From contig NZ_CP060436.1 of assembly GCF_003590145.2 (NCBI RefSeq), positions 3,550,501 through 3,614,500 of the forward strand: DNA of 64,000 nt, given 5' to 3'. Positions 60,731 through 64,000 of the stretch are shown here, piece by piece. The position numbers and the translations under genes are program-made. The notes below the pieces were generated by a model. It was not told the origin of the DNA, did not search any database, and saw nothing but the letters and a program-made list of their open reading frames with translations. This stretch comes from Pseudooceanicola algae (GTDB taxonomy: Bacteria; Pseudomonadota; Alphaproteobacteria; Rhodobacterales; Rhodobacteraceae). Each line of letters begins with the position of its first letter. Position 1 is the stretch's first letter.

Positions 60731-60952
60731 CGTGGCCGGCCTCGCCCGGATGTCGGGGGGTGACGCTGCGTCGGGGTGATTCCGCGTCGCCTTGACCCGC
60801 ATTTCTGGTCGGATTTTCAGCAAGACTCCGCCGGTTATGCAGAAAAATGCTGCTCTGCGGCAAAGTCCGGATGCACCCGGTGCCCAGACGGATAGAATGG
60901 CCTGAGGGTCCGCGAGACGGGCAAATCCATTTCAGTTTCAGTCAGGACGACC

Positions 60953-61471
60953 ATGGCAAAGCGCTTGAACCTCCAGCTTCGTCTCTACACGTCCAGCGAC
61001 GAGATCGGCGTCAGCAACGTGCTGACCAGCAGCTATGACACCCCGGCCGAAGCCCGGCTGGTCTCGGCCCTGCGCGCCAATGGCGAACTCGCCGTAGAGC
61101 TTCTGGCCTTCGATGGCGACAGGACCGTCGGCTATATCGGGTTTTCCCGCCACATCAGGCCCGATGGCTGGATGGCACTGGCGCCGCTTGGCGTATTGCC
61201 GCAATGGCGGGGGCACGGGATCGGGGCCGACCTGATCCGTTACGGGCTGGATTACGCCCGTCGCGCCGGGGCCAAGGCGATCACCGTGCTGGGCGACGGG
61301 CGCTATTATCAGCGGTTCGGGTTCACCTACAAGGCGGCGCAGAACCTGACCACGCCCTATACGGTCGAGAACACCTTGCTCTACCCGATCGCGGCCGGGA
61401 CCGCCTTCGCCGAGGAACGGTTGGTCTATTCCAATGCCTTCGAGGCCTTCGAAACCACCCCTACCCGCTAG
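60953..61471 (+). CDS. GNAT-family N-acetyltransferase
   Basis: A 172-residue acetyltransferase of the YhbS type. The acetyl-CoA motif A is LAPLGVLPQWRGHGIGADLIRYGL, preceded by a beta-strand VGYIGFSRHI; GDGRYYQRFGF is typical of YhbS. Substrate unknown. Its 291-bp upstream region has no gene. Confidence 0.85.
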   Translation: MAKRLNLQLRLYTSSDEIGVSNVLTSSYDTPAEARLVSALRANGELAVELLAFDGDRTVGYIGFSRHIRPDGWMALAPLGVLPQWRGHGIGADLIRYGLDYARRAGAKAITVLGDGRYYQRFGFTYKAAQNLTTPYTVENTLLYPIAAGTAFAEERLVYSNAFEAFETTPTR

Positions 61472-61564
61472 GCGCGCCCGATATCAGGCCTTTTCCGACG
61501 GGGCAGGGCGCGCTAACAGGCGCGCCATGACCCGTCTTACGCTCCTGTCCTCAAGGCCTGCCGC

Positions 61565-62698
61565 ATGAGCCTCCCGCTGCATTTTACCGGTGCGCGCGTT
61601 TTGCGTCCCGGCGGCTGGGATGACGCGCCCATCGGCATGGCCGAAGGCCGGATCACCGATGACCTGCCGGGCCGGGCTGTGGACCTTTCGGGCTGGTGGA
61701 TCCTGCCGGGCATCGTGGATGCGCATGGCGACGGGTTCGAGCGACATCTCGCGCCGCGGCGCGGTGCACTGCGCGATCTTGGGGATGCACTGGCAATGGC
61801 CGAGGCTGAACTGGCAGTCAACGGCATCACCACGGCGACACTGGCGCAGTTCTTTTCATGGGAAGGCGGCATGCGCAGCCCGGATTTCGCCAGGGCCATG
61901 ATCCTGGCCCATGCCGCCTATCCGGCTACCCTCGACCTGCGCCTGCAATTGCGGCTGGAAACCCACCTTCTGGAGGGTTTCGATGCGGCCGCCGACCTGG
62001 TTGAAACCTATGATATTCCCTACGTTGTCTTCAACGACCACCTGCCGCACGCCGCGTTTCTTGCCGGAAAACGCCCCCCCCGGCTGACCGGACAGGCGTT
62101 GAAATCCGGCCGCAGCCCCGAAACACACCTTGCCCTGCTCCAACGATTGCACGCCAATGGCCCGCTGGTGCCGAAGGCCCTGTCGCAGCTCATCGCCCGG
62201 CTGGCGCCACGCGCCACCCGCTTGGGCAGCCACGACGACCAGACCTCGCAAGGCCGCCGGGACTGGCGCGCTTTGGGCGTCCCGATCTCCGAATTCCCGG
62301 AAACCGCCGAAGCTGCTGCCGAAGCCTTCTCGGCAGGCGACGGCATCGTCCTCGGCGCGCCCAATGTCGTGCGGGGAAATTCCCATGCCGGCAAGGTCTC
62401 GGCCCGCGATCTCATTGCGCGGGGTCATTGCACGGCGCTGGCGTCGGATTACCACTACCCGGCCCCGCGTCAGGCCGCCCTCGCCCTGGCGCAAGGCCTC
62501 GGAATGGAGGCCGCCTGGGCGCTCGTCTCCTCCGGCCCAGCCCGCCTGCTGGGCCTCTCGGACCGGGGCAGCCTCGCTCCGGGTCTGCGCGCCGACCTCA
62601 TCGCGTTGAACCCTGCAACGGGCCGCATTGGCGCCACCTTCGCCGCCGGATGCCCGGCCTGGATCGGTCCCGACATCGCCCCGCGCCTGCTGCGCTGA
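61565..62698 (+). CDS. phnM: Alpha-D-ribose 1-methylphosphonate 5-triphosphate diphosphatase
   Basis: A 377-residue amidohydrolase-fold enzyme of the carbon-phosphorus lyase pathway. The metal motif is LPGIVDAHGDGFERHLAPRRGA, with further sites in SHDDQTSQGRR and LGAPNVVRGNSHAGKVSA and the C-terminal LASDYHYPA. It releases diphosphate from the ribose phosphonate intermediate. No other phn gene is in the window, so it is either a detached pathway member or a paralogue. Confidence 0.93.
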   Translation: MSLPLHFTGARVLRPGGWDDAPIGMAEGRITDDLPGRAVDLSGWWILPGIVDAHGDGFERHLAPRRGALRDLGDALAMAEAELAVNGITTATLAQFFSWEGGMRSPDFARAMILAHAAYPATLDLRLQLRLETHLLEGFDAAADLVETYDIPYVVFNDHLPHAAFLAGKRPPRLTGQALKSGRSPETHLALLQRLHANGPLVPKALSQLIARLAPRATRLGSHDDQTSQGRRDWRALGVPISEFPETAEAAAEAFSAGDGIVLGAPNVVRGNSHAGKVSARDLIARGHCTALASDYHYPAPRQAALALAQGLGMEAAWALVSSGPARLLGLSDRGSLAPGLRADLIALNPATGRIGATFAAGCPAWIGPDIAPRLLR

Positions 62699-62720
62699 CC
62701 GGCCCGCACCAACCTCCAAT

Positions 62721-62777
62721 GTTTCCCTGTACCAAATATCCCGGGGAGGCTCCCGCAGGGAGCCGGGGCAGAGCCCC
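62721..62777 (+). repeat. Dispersed bipartite intergenic repeat, copy 4
   Basis: Module 1 GTTTCCCTGTACCAAATATC then CCGGGG; module 2 GGGGCAGAGCCCC at 62765-62777. It lies between the convergent phnM and purK genes and ends 6 bases from the purK stop. Confidence 0.8.
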
Positions 62778-62783
62778 ACTTAC

Positions 62784-63869
62784 TCACCCCAAAGGCGTGA
62801 CGAAATTCACATGACCCATCTTGCGCCCGTCTCGGGTCTCGGCCTTGCCGTAAAGATGCAGCGCCGCATTCGCCTGCGCGGCCAACTCCGGCACCCGGTC
62901 CATGTCGTCACCGATCAGATTCTCCATCACCACATCCGCATGGCGCTGACCATCGCCCAGCGGCCAGCCGGCCACGGCGCGGACATGCTGTTCGAACTGA
63001 TCCACCACGCAGCCATTCTGCGTCCAATGGCCCGAATTATGCACCCTCGGGGCGATCTCGTTCACGATCAGCCCGGCGGGCGTCACGAACAACTCCACCC
63101 CCAGAATTCCGACGTATTCGAGCGCATTAAGGATGCGCCCGGCCAATAGCACCGCATCGGTGCGCAGGCTGGCGGGCAGGGCGGCGGGCACCGTCGTCCG
63201 GCGCAGGATGCCGTCGCTGTGTTCGTTTTGGCCGGGGTCGAAGCAGGCCACCGCCCCATCCGCGCTCCGCGCCGCAATGACCGAAATCTCGGCGCTGAAG
63301 TCCACGAACCCTTCCAGGACCGAGGGGCTTCCCCCCATGTCGGCAATCGCCTGGTCCGCCTCCGCGATATCCTTGATCCGCACCTGTCCCTTGCCGTCAT
63401 AGCCGAACCGCCGGGTCTTCAGGATCGCCGGGGCGCCGGTCTGGTTCAGCGCCGCCTCCAGCCCGGCAAGGTCATCGACCGCCGCATAAGGCGCGACCCG
63501 CAGGCCGAGGCCGGTCAGGAAGTCCTTTTCCGTCATTCGGTCCTGGCTGATCCGCAGCGCCTCGCGGCCGGGGCGGATGGGCACCAGGCTCTCGATCAGG
63601 TCCAGCGCCGAGGCCGGCACGTTCTCGAATTCATAGGTCACCACGTCGACGGACCGGGCAAAGGCGCACAGGGCGGCTTCGTCCTCGTACCCGGCGGTAG
63701 TCAGCGCATGCGCCATGTCGGCGGCGGGGGGATTGCTGCCGGGTTCATAGACATGGCAGCGCAGCCCCAGACGCCCGGCCGCCACCGCCAGCATCCGGCC
63801 AAGCTGACCGCCGCCAAGGATACCGATCACGGAGCCGGGGGGAAGGGGCGCAAGCGAGGTCTCATTCAT
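62784..63869 (-). CDS. purK: N5-carboxyaminoimidazole ribonucleotide synthase
   Basis: A 361-residue ATP-grasp enzyme of purine synthesis making N5-CAIR from AIR, bicarbonate and ATP. GILGGGQLGRMLA is the N-terminal phosphate-binding start, AILKTRRFGYDGKGQ the ATP-grasp loop and VNEIAPRVHNSGHWTQNGC the C-terminal signature. ATG 63869 overlaps the purE 3' end by 8 bases, so they are translationally coupled. Confidence 0.96.
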   Translation of the reverse strand: MNETSLAPLPPGSVIGILGGGQLGRMLAVAAGRLGLRCHVYEPGSNPPAADMAHALTTAGYEDEAALCAFARSVDVVTYEFENVPASALDLIESLVPIRPGREALRISQDRMTEKDFLTGLGLRVAPYAAVDDLAGLEAALNQTGAPAILKTRRFGYDGKGQVRIKDIAEADQAIADMGGSPSVLEGFVDFSAEISVIAARSADGAVACFDPGQNEHSDGILRRTTVPAALPASLRTDAVLLAGRILNALEYVGILGVELFVTPAGLIVNEIAPRVHNSGHWTQNGCVVDQFEQHVRAVAGWPLGDGQRHADVVMENLIGDDMDRVPELAAQANAALHLYGKAETRDGRKMGHVNFVTPLG

Positions 63870-64000
63870 CGCGCGGCTCCTCTGGGATCGAGGCCGACAG
63901 CGCAGCGCGCCAGCCATCCAGCCGCTCGGCCAGGGCGTCGTCCTGCAAGGCCAGAATGCCGGCGGCCATCAGCCCGGCATTGGCGGCCCCGGCACTGCCG
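63862..64000 (-). CDS. purE: N5-carboxyaminoimidazole ribonucleotide mutase (3' end)
   Basis: Only the last 45 codons are visible; the gene continues beyond the right edge. The tail GSAGAANAGLMAAGILALQD and LAERLDGWRAAL match the C-terminus of PurE, the mutase that converts N5-CAIR to CAIR. It overlaps purK by 8 bases, the usual purEK arrangement. Confidence 0.9.
   Translation of the reverse strand, partial: GSAGAANAGLMAAGILALQDDALAERLDGWRAALSASIPEEPRDE

Overview
The window is a gene-dense, high-GC chromosomal segment from an alphaproteobacterium of the order Rhodobacterales (Roseobacter/Rhodobacter group). This is inferred from the F1-only ATP synthase cluster (atpHAGDC without the Fo genes), a GcrA cell-cycle regulator, families typical of the order (DUF2125, DUF1467, DUF6455, DUF2161, DUF817, GcrA), a CIRCE-controlled groESL operon and FnrL-type boxes. 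I see no rRNA, tRNA, IS element, prophage or CRISPR array.

Layout. 1-4.9 kb: the end of an extensin-like protein, DUF2125, a ChaC-like cyclotransferase, and a paired ExbB/MotA-like channel and long coiled-coil MotB/OmpA-like protein. 4.9-9.1 kb: clpA, gloB and a divergent methyltransferase. 9.1-14.5 kb: a ~0.5 kb leader and the F1 ATP synthase operon. 14.6-18 kb: UPF0173 hydrolase, ceramidase-like membrane protein, gatC-gatA. 18-26 kb: cell-envelope and small-metabolism genes (Excalibur lipoprotein, amidase, YmdB-like phosphoesterase, M48 protease, HDAC-like amidohydrolase, nitroreductase, EI24 protein, methylmalonyl-CoA epimerase, orphan response regulator). 26-34.4 kb: wrbA, 2OG-Fe(II) oxygenase, nadE, an exported protein of about 18 MORN repeats, yebC, an SLC13 transporter and an FNR-box-controlled DUF6455 gene. 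34.4-43.4 kb: rimO, gcrA, argF-argD, meaB, hrpB, rpmB. 43.7-47 kb: PCuAC-like protein, cobB-type sirtuin, LMW phosphatase, secreted proteins, MBL hydrolase. 47.3-48.3 kb: a small AT-richer islet with a gene cut by an in-frame stop. 48.4-54.9 kb: lepA, an exported hypothetical, two tandem entericidin-like lipoproteins, an esterase, DUF817 and MaoC genes. 54.9-60.7 kb: HAD phosphatase, ppaC, DUF2161 nuclease-like, NTF2-like, groES-groEL. 60.9-64 kb: GNAT, phnM, purK and the end of purE.

Most genes are housekeeping and work in unrelated pathways. Linked sets are F1 ATPase, gatCA, argDF, groESL, purEK and the mce/meaB methylmalonyl-CoA functions. The less ordinary material is the ExbB/MotB-like pair, a bipartite intergenic repeat family that sits just after the stop codons of five minus-strand genes, a large inverted pair of that repeat between rimO and gcrA, a 50-bp tandem duplication across the hrpB stop codon, the interrupted islet gene, a PCuAC protein without its first copper ligands, and a perfect FNR box in front of a cysteine-rich DUF6455 gene. 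I found no clear new defence or mobile system.
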